Source: Chitinophagales bacterium (GTDB lineage Bacteria > Bacteroidota > Bacteroidia > Chitinophagales > Chitinophagaceae). Taken from it: DNA of 64,000 bases. The translations under genes and the position numbers were made by a program. The number at the start of each line of letters is the position of its first letter. The stretch's first letter is position 1. The stretch spans positions 1 to 64,000 of the forward strand of contig JAATFP010000019.1 of the NCBI GenBank assembly GCA_015655125.1, in the 5' to 3' direction. This document shows positions 38,273 through 48,180 of this stretch, piece after piece. Under the pieces are notes generated by a model. It was not told where the DNA came from. It saw only the letters and a program-made list of their open reading frames with translations, and ran no database searches.

Positions 38273-38737
38273 TTATGCTGTTTCTGAATTAGTTTTTTTC
38301 TTAGCAGGAGCTTTTTTCTTAGCCGGTGCTTTTGGAGCCTCAGCAACTTCCGCTTTTACAGTTTCAGTTTTAGAAACCTTCACCGCTTTTTCTGTTGCTA
38401 CACCAGCCGCGTCAACGATCACTGTAACGTGGTTGCTGCGTTTGCGAACCCTGTAACCACGACCTTGTGGTGCCGGGCGCATACGTTTGATAACACGTGC
38501 CCCGTCTACCATGATCGTTTTTACGATCAGTGCATTTTCATCTGCACCTTCGTTCTTTGCCTTCCAGTTGCTGATGGCAGAAAGTACCAGCTTGCGTAAA
38601 GGAACTGAAGAATGTTTTGGATTGAATTCCAAGATCGCCAGTGCTTTTTCCACCTGCATTCCACGGATAAGATCTACCAACAAACGCATCTTACGCGGTG
38701 ATGTGGGATAATTATTCAATTTTGCTACTGCTTCCAT
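38273..38737 (-). CDS. rplV: 50S ribosomal protein L22 with Ala/Lys-rich tail
   Basis: [32 protein letters not shown]; tail [21 protein letters not shown]. Confidence 0.96.
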   Translation of the reverse strand: MEAVAKLNNYPTSPRKMRLLVDLIRGMQVEKALAILEFNPKHSSVPLRKLVLSAISNWKAKNEGADENALIVKTIMVDGARVIKRMRPAPQGRGYRVRKRSNHVTVIVDAAGVATEKAVKVSKTETVKAEVAEAPKAPAKKKAPAKKKTNSETA

Positions 38738-38743
38738 TTTTTG

Positions 38744-38820
38744 ATTAAGTTGTAAGTTTTAAGTGGTAAGTTTTAAGTTAAGCCATTCGACTTATTACTT
38801 AAGACTTATTACTTATCACT
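38744..38820. repeat. TAAGTTTT-word inverted repeat in the rpsS-rplV gap
   Basis: taagttgtaagttttaagtggtaagttttaagttaag ... cttattacttaagacttattacttatcact. Confidence 0.75.
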
Positions 38821-38826
38821 CCATTA

Positions 38827-39096
38827 TTACATTTTTTTACTTGAGTGACCTCTGAAATTTCTCGTTGGTGCAAATTCACCTAACTTATGACCTACCATGA
38901 ACTCTGTAACATAAACAGGGATAAATTTATTCCCGTTGTGTACCGCAAATGTGTGGCCCACGAAATCAGGAGAAATTGTGCTTCTGCGACTCCAGGTCTT
39001 GATAACACCTTTTTTGTTTTTTCCTTCATTGATAGCGAAGATCTTGCCTTCCAGCTTTGCTTCGATGTAAGGACCTTTTTTTAACGAACGACTCAT
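38827..39096 (-). CDS. rpsS: 30S ribosomal protein S19
   Basis: [15 protein letters not shown] ... [20 protein letters not shown]. Confidence 0.97.
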   Translation of the reverse strand: MSRSLKKGPYIEAKLEGKIFAINEGKNKKGVIKTWSRRSTISPDFVGHTFAVHNGNKFIPVYVTEFMVGHKLGEFAPTRNFRGHSSKKM

Positions 39097-39119
39097 AGTA
39101 TGTATTTGTTTGTTGATTC

Positions 39120-39140
39120 TTTCCCGATTGCATCGGGAAA
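39120..39140. other. Hairpin in the rplB-rpsS gap
   Basis: TTCCCGAT-tgc-ATCGGGAA. Confidence 0.75.
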
Positions 39141-39163
39141 TATTTTAACAATGATTAATTATC

Positions 39164-40006
39164 TTATTTGTTTGGCAATTTCTTACCATTACGGCGTGTA
39201 AGGATCATTTTGTCGGAACCTTTACCACGTGTACGGGTGATCTGCCCCTTGGCATATTTACCCTTACGGCTACGTGGGTGACCACCGGAAGCTCTACCTT
39301 CACCACCACCCATCGGGTGATCTACCGGGTTCATCGCTACCGCACGTGTGCGTGGACGAATACCTTTCCAACGGTTACGACCTGCTTTACCCATGCTTTC
39401 CAGGCTATGATCGCTGTTTGATGTAACACCAACGGTTGCATAACAGTTGATCAATACTTTTCTCAACTCACCACTCGGCATTTTAATTACCGCGTATTTG
39501 CCTTCCTTGTTATTCAACTGTGCAGATGTACCGGCACTACGTACCAGGATACCACCCTGACCAGGCTGCATTTCGATATTGTGAACGTTTGTACCAAGCG
39601 GCATGTTTTTCAACATCAACGCATTTCCTAATTCAGGAACAACGTCATCACCACTTTCTACTTTCTGGCCAACCTGCAAACCTTGCGGAGCAAGGATATA
39701 ACGTTTTTCACCATCTGCATAATAAAGCAAAGCGATGAAAGCCGTACGGTTTGGATCGTACTCGATCGTTTTTACAGTCGCAGGGATGTTCTTCTTGTTC
39801 CTCTTAAAATCAATCACACGGTACATTGTTTTGTTACCGCCGCCCATATAGCGCATGGATCTTCTACCCTGTGAGTTTCTACCGGCCGTATTCTTTTGCG
39901 GTTCAAGCAAAGATTTTTCAGGAACGTTGGTGGTGATCTCTGCATAAGCATTACCAATTCTCCAACGAGTACCTGCTGTGACCGGTTTGTATTTTCTAAG
40001 TGCCAT
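39164..40006 (-). CDS. rplB: 50S ribosomal protein L2
   Basis: [24 protein letters not shown] ... [29 protein letters not shown]. Confidence 0.97.
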   Translation of the reverse strand: MALRKYKPVTAGTRWRIGNAYAEITTNVPEKSLLEPQKNTAGRNSQGRRSMRYMGGGNKTMYRVIDFKRNKKNIPATVKTIEYDPNRTAFIALLYYADGEKRYILAPQGLQVGQKVESGDDVVPELGNALMLKNMPLGTNVHNIEMQPGQGGILVRSAGTSAQLNNKEGKYAVIKMPSGELRKVLINCYATVGVTSNSDHSLESMGKAGRNRWKGIRPRTRAVAMNPVDHPMGGGEGRASGGHPRSRKGKYAKGQITRTRGKGSDKMILTRRNGKKLPNK

Positions 40007-40108
40007 TTTTGATTTTTTTACCCTAAATCCCTGAAGGGATTTTCGGAACTTTTTATTTTAAAAATCTCTGCGTTTTGCGGTAGCAGAATTACCATACTTT
40101 ATAAAATC

Positions 40109-40408
40109 TTAAACTGTAGTGTACAAGTCAATTGTCTCACCTTCAGCAACCGTAACTACTGCTTTTTTCTTTGCTGGCTTGCGGCCAACGATGAAACCAG
40201 CTTTTGTATATTTTGCTTTCAGTTTAGAAGGCATCACCATGGTGTTCACTTCTTCAACCTGCACGCCGTAGAAAGTTTCTACTGCTTTTTTGATTTCCAG
40301 TTTGTTAGCCTTACGGTCAACTACGAAAGTGTAGCGGTTCATTTTTTCTGATTGCTTGTTAGCTTTCTCAGACAAAATCGGCTTTATTAAAACGTCAGAT
40401 GGTTTCAT
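40109..40408 (-). CDS. rplW: 50S ribosomal protein L23
   Basis: IKPILSEKANKQSEKMNRYTFVVDRKANKLEIKKAVE. Confidence 0.96.
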   Translation of the reverse strand: MKPSDVLIKPILSEKANKQSEKMNRYTFVVDRKANKLEIKKAVETFYGVQVEEVNTMVMPSKLKAKYTKAGFIVGRKPAKKKAVVTVAEGETIDLYTTV

Positions 40409-40466
40409 CTTTTCTATTTTGTTAATTTGCTATCAGCTGGGCTGATTGAAATCGGTTTGTTATTTA

Positions 40467-41099
40467 TTAAGCTTCAGCAGCTGCTTCGGAAAACAATTTT
40501 GCTGCGCTTTCTGTCAACACCAGCACGTTTGCGTTCAGGATGTCGTAAGTATTCATATCATTTACAACAGTTCCTTCAACACCGGCTACGTTACGCAGGC
40601 TCAGGTAGAAATTGTCATTATATTCCGGAATCACGAACAAAGTCTTTTTACGACCAACGTTCAGGCTCTTCAAAATACCCGTGAAGGTTTTTGTTTTCGG
40701 AGCGTCCAGGTTCACATCTTCCAAAACAACGATGTTGTTTTCTTTAGCTTTGTAAGACAATGCGCTCATCTTAGCCAGGTCTTTCACTTTACGATTCAGT
40801 TTGATATCGTATTTGTGTGGTTTTGGACCGAAGATGCTACCACCACCTTTATAGATAGGGTTACGCAGGTTACCTTTACGTGCACCACCTGTACCTTTTT
40901 GTTTGTGAAGTTTCTTGGAAGAACCTTTCACTTCCATACGGGTCTTTACTTTGTGCGTACCCTGGCGTTGTGCGCCCTGGTATTGTTTTACTGCAAGGTA
41001 AATAACGTGGTCGTTTGGCTCGATACCGAAAATATCTTCCGGCAGTTCAATCGTCCTTCCGGTTTTTTCGCCTTTTGTATTTATAATATCTAGTTGCAT
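40467..41099 (-). CDS. rplD: 50S ribosomal protein L4
   Basis: KGSSKKLHKQKGTGGARKGNLRNPIYKGGGSIFGPKP. Confidence 0.97.
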   Translation of the reverse strand: MQLDIINTKGEKTGRTIELPEDIFGIEPNDHVIYLAVKQYQGAQRQGTHKVKTRMEVKGSSKKLHKQKGTGGARKGNLRNPIYKGGGSIFGPKPHKYDIKLNRKVKDLAKMSALSYKAKENNIVVLEDVNLDAPKTKTFTGILKSLNVGRKKTLFVIPEYNDNFYLSLRNVAGVEGTVVNDMNTYDILNANVLVLTESAAKLFSEAAAEA

Positions 41100-41152
41100 T
41101 TTCTTTTGTTTATTAAGTTCAATGTTGATGATTTATGATACGGCCTGTTTTA

Positions 41153-41770
41153 TTATTTCTGTATCAAAACGATTGAACCGTTATGGCCCGGAACCGATCC
41201 GCTAACCAGGATGTAATTTTTTTCTGCAAAGATCTTCACTACTTTCAAACCTTTCATCTTCACTCTGTCGCCACCCATGCGACCCGCCATGCGCATGCCT
41301 TTGAATACGCGGCTCGCATCGGATGAGTTACCGATAGAACCCGGTGCACGCTGACGATCATGCTGACCATGGGATTGTTCACCAACACCACTAAAACCGT
41401 GACGTTTAACAACACCCTGGAAGCCTTTACCTTTGGTGGTACCTACCACTTCGATCTTGTCGCCTTCGGCGAAGATGTCAACTGTAATAGTTTCACCAAC
41501 TGCTTTGTCAATTTCGCTATCGCGGATTTCCTGAACGAATTTTTTAGGAGCTGTATTAGCTTTTGCGAAGTGGTTCACTTCGGCTTTGATGGAGTGCTTT
41601 TCTTTCTTGTCGCCGAATGCGATCTGAAGGGCGTTGTAACCGTCTGTTTCTACGGTTTTCTTTTGAGTGACTACACATGGCCCCGCTTCGATGATCGTAA
41701 CCGCAGTCTGCTTGCCGGTTGTATCAAAGATACTGGTCATGCCAATCTTCTTTCCAATAATACTTTTCAT
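41153..41770 (-). CDS. rplC: 50S ribosomal protein L3
   Basis: [16 protein letters not shown] ... [33 protein letters not shown]; start trimmed to 41770. Confidence 0.96.
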   Translation of the reverse strand: MKSIIGKKIGMTSIFDTTGKQTAVTIIEAGPCVVTQKKTVETDGYNALQIAFGDKKEKHSIKAEVNHFAKANTAPKKFVQEIRDSEIDKAVGETITVDIFAEGDKIEVVGTTKGKGFQGVVKRHGFSGVGEQSHGQHDRQRAPGSIGNSSDASRVFKGMRMAGRMGGDRVKMKGLKVVKIFAEKNYILVSGSVPGHNGSIVLIQK

Positions 41771-41803
41771 TGTATCTGTTTTATGCTCAGCGCTCCTTTT
41801 CGA

Positions 41804-41825
41804 CTTCGACATGCTCAGTCTGACA
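41804..41825. repeat. Degenerate half-copy of REP-like element in the rpsJ-rplC gap
   Basis: cttcgacatgctcagtctgaca vs cttcgacaagctcagactgaca at 27800. Confidence 0.65.
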
Positions 41826-41896
41826 AGGAGTTAAGCGTTTCATTTTTTTATTAAGAGCTTACCTGGTGCCTTTCTTCGCCGGAGCGAAGAGGTTCA

Positions 41897-42202
41897 TCAA
41901 GCTTTGATTTCTACATCCACACCACTAGGCAAATCCAGTTTGCTCAGAGCATCAACCGTACGGCTGCTGCTGGTGTAAATGTCTAACAAACGTTTGTGTG
42001 TACACAATTGGAACTGCTCCCGCGCTTTCTTGTTAACGTGAGGAGAACGCAACACGGTAAAGATTTTCTTATGCGTAGGTAAAGGAATTGGACCTGTTAC
42101 TACTGCGCCTGTGCTGCGTACAGTTTTTACGATCTTTTCAGCTGACTTATCTACTAAATTGTGGTCGTAAGACTGTAATTTGATTCTGATTCGTTGTGAC
42201 AT
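41897..42202 (-). CDS. rpsJ: 30S ribosomal protein S10
   Basis: [64 protein letters not shown]. Confidence 0.97.
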   Translation of the reverse strand: MSQRIRIKLQSYDHNLVDKSAEKIVKTVRSTGAVVTGPIPLPTHKKIFTVLRSPHVNKKAREQFQLCTHKRLLDIYTSSSRTVDALSKLDLPSGVDVEIKA

Positions 42203-42244
42203 ATGTAAAGAACTTTAAAAAATACCGTTTTTTAATTTGGAGTG

Positions 42245-42252
42245 CAAAGGTA
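42245..42252 (-). promoter_or_regulatory. Putative -7 box TACCTTTG for the S10 operon
   Basis: CAAAGGTA on plus strand, 43 nt upstream of rpsJ. Confidence 0.55.
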
Positions 42253-42377
42253 AGGGTCTGTTTGTAAATAGAAAAGAAATAAAGAAAGTTTTTTTAGAAA
42301 ATTTCATCATTTGTTTAGGAATGGTCTTTGGTAATACACGGGCAAACACCCATTTTCACCAACCTTCCATTTTTAAT

Positions 42378-43238
42378 ATGAAAAAACTCCTCCCCCTGCT
42401 TGGTATAGCATTATTGCCATACTTCGCTCATTCTCAGGGCCTTCATGCTGATCTTCATTTGGGCGTGGCCAATTATCAGGGCGATCTGCAAACGAAAAAA
42501 TTCACTTTCAAAGGAGCGAAGCCGGCCGTCGGACTCGGACTTTCCTATGACGTTTCTAACCACTTCGTCGTGCGCGGATTGGCCAGTTTCATGACCGTTT
42601 CGGGCGCCGACCGGAACACGAATGGCATCATCAACCCGAGAAACCTCGATTTTACCTCACGGATCTGGGAAGCGCAGCTCGGCGTAGAATACAATATTTT
42701 GGATATCACCGAGCGGAGTTTTACCCCTTATGTTTTTGCCGGCGTAGCAGCTTTTCACTTCAACCCATATTCCCACGACAGCTCGGGAAACAAGTTTTTT
42801 CTGCGCAGCTTGGGTACGGAAGGGCAAGGGCTGGCTCAATATCCCGACAAGAAATTATATAAGAACAACCAGTTGTCAATTCCGTTTGGTGGCGGCGTGA
42901 AGTTCGCTTTCACCGACAAATTACAAGTGGGCATCGAAGTCGGCCTACGCAAATTATTTACCGATTACCTGGACGATGTGAGCGGTACTTACGCCGATTC
43001 CACCATTCTGGCCAATGCACGCGGACCGCAGGCGGTGGCTTTTGCCTACCGTGAAAGTGAGATCCACGGACCGTCCACCTATCCCCGCGAAGGCGCCGTC
43101 CGTGGCAACCCGGATAAAAAGGATTGGTATTACGTAACGGGGCTTCATATAAGTTACCTGCTTGGAAACGGAAATGGCGGTGGCGGCGGCCGCGGCGGTG
43201 GAAAAAATAAGCTGGGTTGTCCGGCGAATGTATTTTGA
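42378..43238 (+). CDS. Outer-membrane beta-barrel protein (PorG/DUF6089-like)
   Basis: MKKLLPLLGIALLPYFAHSQGLHADLHLGVANYQGDLQTKKFTFKGAKPAVGLGLSYDV; C-terminal Gly-rich tail. Confidence 0.75.
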   Translation: MKKLLPLLGIALLPYFAHSQGLHADLHLGVANYQGDLQTKKFTFKGAKPAVGLGLSYDVSNHFVVRGLASFMTVSGADRNTNGIINPRNLDFTSRIWEAQLGVEYNILDITERSFTPYVFAGVAAFHFNPYSHDSSGNKFFLRSLGTEGQGLAQYPDKKLYKNNQLSIPFGGGVKFAFTDKLQVGIEVGLRKLFTDYLDDVSGTYADSTILANARGPQAVAFAYRESEIHGPSTYPREGAVRGNPDKKDWYYVTGLHISYLLGNGNGGGGGRGGGKNKLGCPANVF

Positions 43239-43389
43239 TCATCGTGAGAAATCTCCTGTCATCGAAAAGTTTAAATAAAATTTGTTTAGTTCTTAAAATC
43301 TATTATTTTAGCAGAGATAAATTTTTTCAAGAAAATTTGTTCCGTACCAACCCATTTCTCTAATAGCTTTTGTTATTGAAAGTATATTT

Positions 43390-44402
43390 ATGAAAACTAA
43401 CCGCTGGCTACTACCCGTGCTTTTGCTGCTGGGAAAATTTTGTTTGGCCCAAACTACCTTCACACAATTTTATAGCGTCCCGTTATCATTCAACCCGGCA
43501 AATACGGGGAGATTTAATAAGAGTTACCGCATCGGGGGTGATTCACGCAGGAAAAAAACTCACACAGCGATATTTTTAATAAAAATATCTTATTCGCAGA
43601 TTGCAAAATATTAAACTCCTCAATTCCCGAAAACGATTGCCTTGCAGCCGGAATAAGTGCTTTGAATGAAAATAGTCAGACAGAAGGTATCAACAACAAT
43701 TACGTGTCGTTTTCTTTCGCTTATCAAAAAGGGCTCAATGAAACAGGTACACAACAAATTGGCATAGGTTTTCAAACTACACTTGCCCGTCGCAAACTGG
43801 AAAGGCCAAAAAACATTTTTGAAGATCAGCTTAATCAATTGCTGAGCGCCGGCTATACTAACATCGATTATTCCTTATTTGAAGGCGTTGATATTTCTTA
43901 TACAGATGTTAATGTGGGGCTTATTTATCAGGGGGAAATCAATAGTTCCAATTATCTGTCTGCCGGAATTTCAATGCAACATATTACCACCCCTTACAAG
44001 ACTTTTTCCGGAGGCGAATTGAGTGTTCCACGCGAGGTTTTAAGCCATATTGCGTGGGAAAGACATACAACCTCAGGCAAATCAATATATGTGTCTGCTT
44101 TGACTAATTTTTCCGACAAGCACTTCAACAGTGTGTTGTCTGGTATTTCATACGAAATGCCGCTAAAAAAAAATTACCAGATGCTTTTAGGCGGTTGGTT
44201 AAGAAAGGGCATACGTCAAGATAATAATTCTTTTACTCCATCGCTTGGCTTAAAATGCAAAAACTTTATTATAAACACATCTTACGACATCAACATTTCT
44301 TCAAAACTCGCCAGTCTCAGCAGCGCCAGCGAACTATCATTGATCTATATTAATGCTGTTACCAGAGAGCGGTTTCTTGAAAATAAATTTATCAAGTTCT
44401 GA
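43390..44402 (+). pseudogene. PorP/SprF-family T9SS membrane protein, split by a frameshift at an A7 run (43552-43558)
   Basis: 43390-43614 (TTFTQFYSVPLSFNPANTGRFNKSYRIGG) and 43662-44402; adding one A gives RRKKNSHSDIFNKNILFADCKILNSSIPENDCLAAGISALNENSQTEG, joining the parts. Confidence 0.8.
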
Positions 44403-44431
44403 CATTATTTTTTACGCTTAAAAATACCACT

Positions 44432-46261
44432 ATGAAACTCTTCTTTACGAGCTTTTTTTTATTTTTTTGTTTTCTTACCCGTGCTGACAATATCATCAGC
44501 GGGAATAATAATGTTGTTCCGAATGCGGTTGAAATCTATACCGTCAACTGGGATAGTTGGGGCAGCGTGTATGAGAATTATTCCAACGTACAATGGACTG
44601 TTACAAATGGAACAGTGATATCTTCGGATAAACATACGGTAACGGTGCAATGGGACGACATCCCGAATTGGTTAAACGCCACAGGCTCAATCGACGTATA
44701 TGATGATCTCGGAGGGCAATCGGGGAACATACAGGTGGATATCGTAAATTTTTTGGAAGGGACTTCCGCAGAATGTACAGGGGTACTTGGAGCACCTGCA
44801 GTATTTATTGACTTTTCACACGGGAGCAATCCAGGGCCTCCCTTACCCGCAGGCTCCATTACTTACAATTACAGCTCCAGTTGTATAATCAATTCTGGCA
44901 AATATGCTATTTCGAATAGTACCGTAGGCTGCAACGGGAGTTGGCTTGGACTTACTCAGGACCACACTCCAAATGATGTTAACGGCTATATGCTGATGGT
45001 GGATGGAGATGATCACCGTGGTGAAGTATATCGTTCGCTTGTAAGCGGGTTAACGTCGGCTTTCAAATATGAGATGTCTGTGTATATTGCAAATCTTGCA
45101 GACGGCTATCAGAAGCCGAGAATCAATTTTGAAATACGCGATTTATCAAACAACCTGATTCAAAAAAGCGGTTCTTACACCATTCCGTTCGATGGTGCCG
45201 CACCATGGAAAAAAGTTTCTTTCATGTTTGACCTGCCCCTGGGCTCCAGTTCGGTGTATGTCGTTTTGGTAAACGACCATAATGATGAAAGCGGAAATGA
45301 TTTTGTTGTGGATGACATATCTTTTGCACCCTGTTATCCGCCCATACTGGCCTCGTTTTCCAGCAGTTCGATCGTTGATAAATCCTACATATGCAATAAT
45401 GGCACTGTAAATCTTTATTCAAGATGGCCTACCCCCTCCATTCCTTATACGAACCCCGGTTTCAAATGGCAAAAGAGTTCCAATAATGGGATTACCTGGA
45501 TAGACATCCCTGGGGCAACCACCATGAATTTCACCCAAACGGAAGCAGTAGCCGGTTTATTTCAATACAGGATGTATGCTTACGAAACGGCCGCTCCGAG
45601 TCAATTCGTGGTTTCAAATGCGATTTCTTACTTTGTTCAAAAAATGGTTGTGGAAGCAAAAACGCATAACGTTTTTGCCTGTAATCCTAACCCGGTTCAA
45701 TTGAACCCGACATATTATGTGCAATATGCCGATCCTTACGGCCCGGCACTAACGTATACTTACCTCTGGTCACCCGGCACTTACTTGAGTAGCACTACCA
45801 TTGCCACTCCAAATATTTCATTGCCTGCACTGCCACCGCCGGCCGCGAACCTTCCCCCACCACCCCCTATAAATTACAGTTATTCACTTACAGTTACCAA
45901 CAACAATTTTGCAGGTTGTGTTGCAACGGGCACTCAAACGGTGTCGCATTATAATCCGCGTAAAGTAGCAGTCCCTTCCGCATTTACACCTGACCTCACA
46001 ACCAATAATCTGTTCAGACCAATAAATTTAGATGATTATCCAGGTGGTAAATTCTGGGTCAATAATCGCTGGGGACAAAATGTATTTTATTCGGAGGGTC
46101 CTACGCTGCTCAATTATTCGTGGAACGGCAAGTACCAGGGCATACCCCAGGAACAGGGGAACTATGTATGGATTGTTCAAATTCCGGGGTGCCCCACCAA
46201 TATACTAAACGGCGGCACAGGAACCAATGTGCCTAACGGAAATGTATTATTGATCCGGTAA
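44432..46261 (+). CDS. Secreted protein with T9SS type B (gliding motility-associated) C-terminal domain
   Basis: Signal peptide; C-term VPSAFTPDLTTNNLFRPINLDDYPGGKFWVNNRWGQNVFYSEG...GNYVWIVQIPGC. Confidence 0.82.
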   Translation: MKLFFTSFFLFFCFLTRADNIISGNNNVVPNAVEIYTVNWDSWGSVYENYSNVQWTVTNGTVISSDKHTVTVQWDDIPNWLNATGSIDVYDDLGGQSGNIQVDIVNFLEGTSAECTGVLGAPAVFIDFSHGSNPGPPLPAGSITYNYSSSCIINSGKYAISNSTVGCNGSWLGLTQDHTPNDVNGYMLMVDGDDHRGEVYRSLVSGLTSAFKYEMSVYIANLADGYQKPRINFEIRDLSNNLIQKSGSYTIPFDGAAPWKKVSFMFDLPLGSSSVYVVLVNDHNDESGNDFVVDDISFAPCYPPILASFSSSSIVDKSYICNNGTVNLYSRWPTPSIPYTNPGFKWQKSSNNGITWIDIPGATTMNFTQTEAVAGLFQYRMYAYETAAPSQFVVSNAISYFVQKMVVEAKTHNVFACNPNPVQLNPTYYVQYADPYGPALTYTYLWSPGTYLSSTTIATPNISLPALPPPAANLPPPPPINYSYSLTVTNNNFAGCVATGTQTVSHYNPRKVAVPSAFTPDLTTNNLFRPINLDDYPGGKFWVNNRWGQNVFYSEGPTLLNYSWNGKYQGIPQEQGNYVWIVQIPGCPTNILNGGTGTNVPNGNVLLIR

Positions 46262-46354
46262 AAAGAATCACCGATCCTATTAATAAAAAGTTTCGAATAG
46301 TTCTTAAATTTAAGCGCTATTTGAACACTCGAATGACCACCATCCCGATAGTGT

Positions 46355-47131
46355 ATGAAACTAAAACTTTTTATCATTGCAACGATTTTGTTATTGGGCA
46401 AAAATTCTTTTGGCCAGTCTGCCGATATCGATGCCGACCGGCCCGGGCAAACAATTGGTCCATACGCAGTGCCGGTAAAATCATTTCAAACAGAGATCGG
46501 CCTTCTGCGTCAAACAGATAAAGGCTTCCCGCCTTTTATCGATAGATATTTTCAGCATCCCTCGCTGCTGGCTAAATATGGATTAGTGAAATTTGTGGAG
46601 TTGCGAGTTATTACGGAATATGCGACTATTTCCGAGGAACAGGGTAATATAAAAAACAGCAAATCGGGAATCAACAATCTGCAGGTTGGTGGAAAATTTA
46701 ATTTTGTGAAAGATAAGGGCCTGCGGCCGGCGATCGCACTGATAGCCCATTATAATTTTCGTGGACGGCGCAGCTTGTATAAAGATTCCGTGGACGGCGC
46801 CAATTTCCGCTTTGCCTTCCGGCACAACTTTTCACAGTCGTTTTCACTTGGTTACAATCTTGGAATGGCCTGGGAAAGGTTTGGCTCCAGCCCGGCATTT
46901 ATTTATACACTTTCGCCAAAGTTTACATTTGCCGAAAAGTGGCAGGCTTTTGCGGAGATTTTCGGCTACATCTGGAATGACCGTCCTCCGAACCATAGTG
47001 CCGACGGCGGCATATCCTACTTTCTGAACGATCAATTGAAAATAGACGCATCGGCAGGATTCGGGATAAGCAAACTGAACGCACCGGATAGATTTTATGC
47101 AATAGGGGCTTCTTTCCGATTTGGAAACTGA
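46355..47131 (+). CDS. Putative outer-membrane transporter (MetA-pathway-of-phenol-degradation family-like)
   Basis: DIDADRPGQTIGPYAVPVKSFQTEIGL; beta-barrel pattern ending YAIGASFRFGN. Confidence 0.65.
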   Translation: MKLKLFIIATILLLGKNSFGQSADIDADRPGQTIGPYAVPVKSFQTEIGLLRQTDKGFPPFIDRYFQHPSLLAKYGLVKFVELRVITEYATISEEQGNIKNSKSGINNLQVGGKFNFVKDKGLRPAIALIAHYNFRGRRSLYKDSVDGANFRFAFRHNFSQSFSLGYNLGMAWERFGSSPAFIYTLSPKFTFAEKWQAFAEIFGYIWNDRPPNHSADGGISYFLNDQLKIDASAGFGISKLNAPDRFYAIGASFRFGN

Positions 47132-47179
47132 ACGTTCATTCAGGGGCGATATATTACCTAAGTTTGTTGATATTGGCAT

Positions 47180-47215
47180 AAAAAAACCGGTGACTACCAT
47201 CACCGGTTTTTTTTT
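47180..47215. terminator. Rho-independent terminator
   Basis: AAAAAACCGGTGA-ctacca-TCACCGGTTTTTTTTT. Confidence 0.9.
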
Positions 47216-47262
47216 CTGGATGAAATCCTGTTCACATTAGCCGAAAAACTCTGCATTTCAAG

Positions 47263-47964
47263 TTAGTTTTCTTTGGCTACACTTCCGCCGCTGCTTTCAT
47301 CTTTCTTCACTACCGCCGCTGCGCCTTTATATTTCACTCCGCCGCCACTGCTGGCGCTGCCATCTACAGAAACGCTTGCAAAAACATCCACCTGCGCGCC
47401 ACTGCTTGCATCGGCGGCAGCCGCTTCGCTCAGCAATTCAAATGCATGAACGGATGAGCCGCTTGAGCCGGAAGCTTTCACCGTTTTGGTGCGACCGGTC
47501 ACATTTATCTCAGAGCCGCTGCTGGCATCGGCATCCACGCGGGGCGCATCCACCTTGAAAGTGATCTTGCCCGCGCTCGACGCTTCCAATGTAACCGTTC
47601 CCGTGGAGTTCATCCTTTCTGCCGACATAATTTCTGCCCCGGAAGAAACGTTTACACCCGTCAACTCTTCCGCCGTTACATACACTTTAATATGCACATT
47701 ACTAACACTCGTATGATCTTTCAATCCGATCTGCAGCGTGTTCCCATCCACATCCGTTTCCACAAGATCGATGATGTTGTCGTCTGCTTCCACACTTACA
47801 CCACTGGTGCCTTTACGGATTTCCACTTCACTCCCTTCACTGGCAGTGATTTTTTTGAATGAGCCAACATTGCGCTTCTGCGTAATAACATGTCCACTGC
47901 CCTCTTCGCTGTCGCAACTGCTGAATAAAACTGCCGCCAATACAACCAGTAACAAATTTTTCAT
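47263..47964 (-). CDS. DUF2807/GIN-domain lipoprotein
   Basis: VVLAAVLFSSCDSEEGSG lipobox; repeated ASSGSEI/GSSGSSV segments. Confidence 0.8.
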   Translation of the reverse strand: MKNLLLVVLAAVLFSSCDSEEGSGHVITQKRNVGSFKKITASEGSEVEIRKGTSGVSVEADDNIIDLVETDVDGNTLQIGLKDHTSVSNVHIKVYVTAEELTGVNVSSGAEIMSAERMNSTGTVTLEASSAGKITFKVDAPRVDADASSGSEINVTGRTKTVKASGSSGSSVHAFELLSEAAAADASSGAQVDVFASVSVDGSASSGGGVKYKGAAAVVKKDESSGGSVAKEN

Positions 47965-48164
47965 ATCAATGAATTTAGATTGAGTGCAAATATTTGGAAA
48001 ATAATGTTGCGAAGCAAACCATTTATCAAGTTTGGATGATTTAGAAGTTTAGCGGCTGCGGCCTGTTTTGGTTTAAAGCATGTTGTGATCCCGTCCGTAC
48101 GACGTTCGGCCGGGCGGGCAGCCATTATTGACCATTCCCCCATTGACTCATTCCGCCATTCACC

Positions 48165-48172
48165 TATCTTTG
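48165..48172 (+). promoter_or_regulatory. Putative -7 box TATCTTTG, TTG 19 nt upstream, for guaA
   Basis: TTG at 48143-48145 then 19 nt then TATCTTTG, 8 nt before ATG. Confidence 0.55.
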
Positions 48173-48180
48173 CATCGTTT

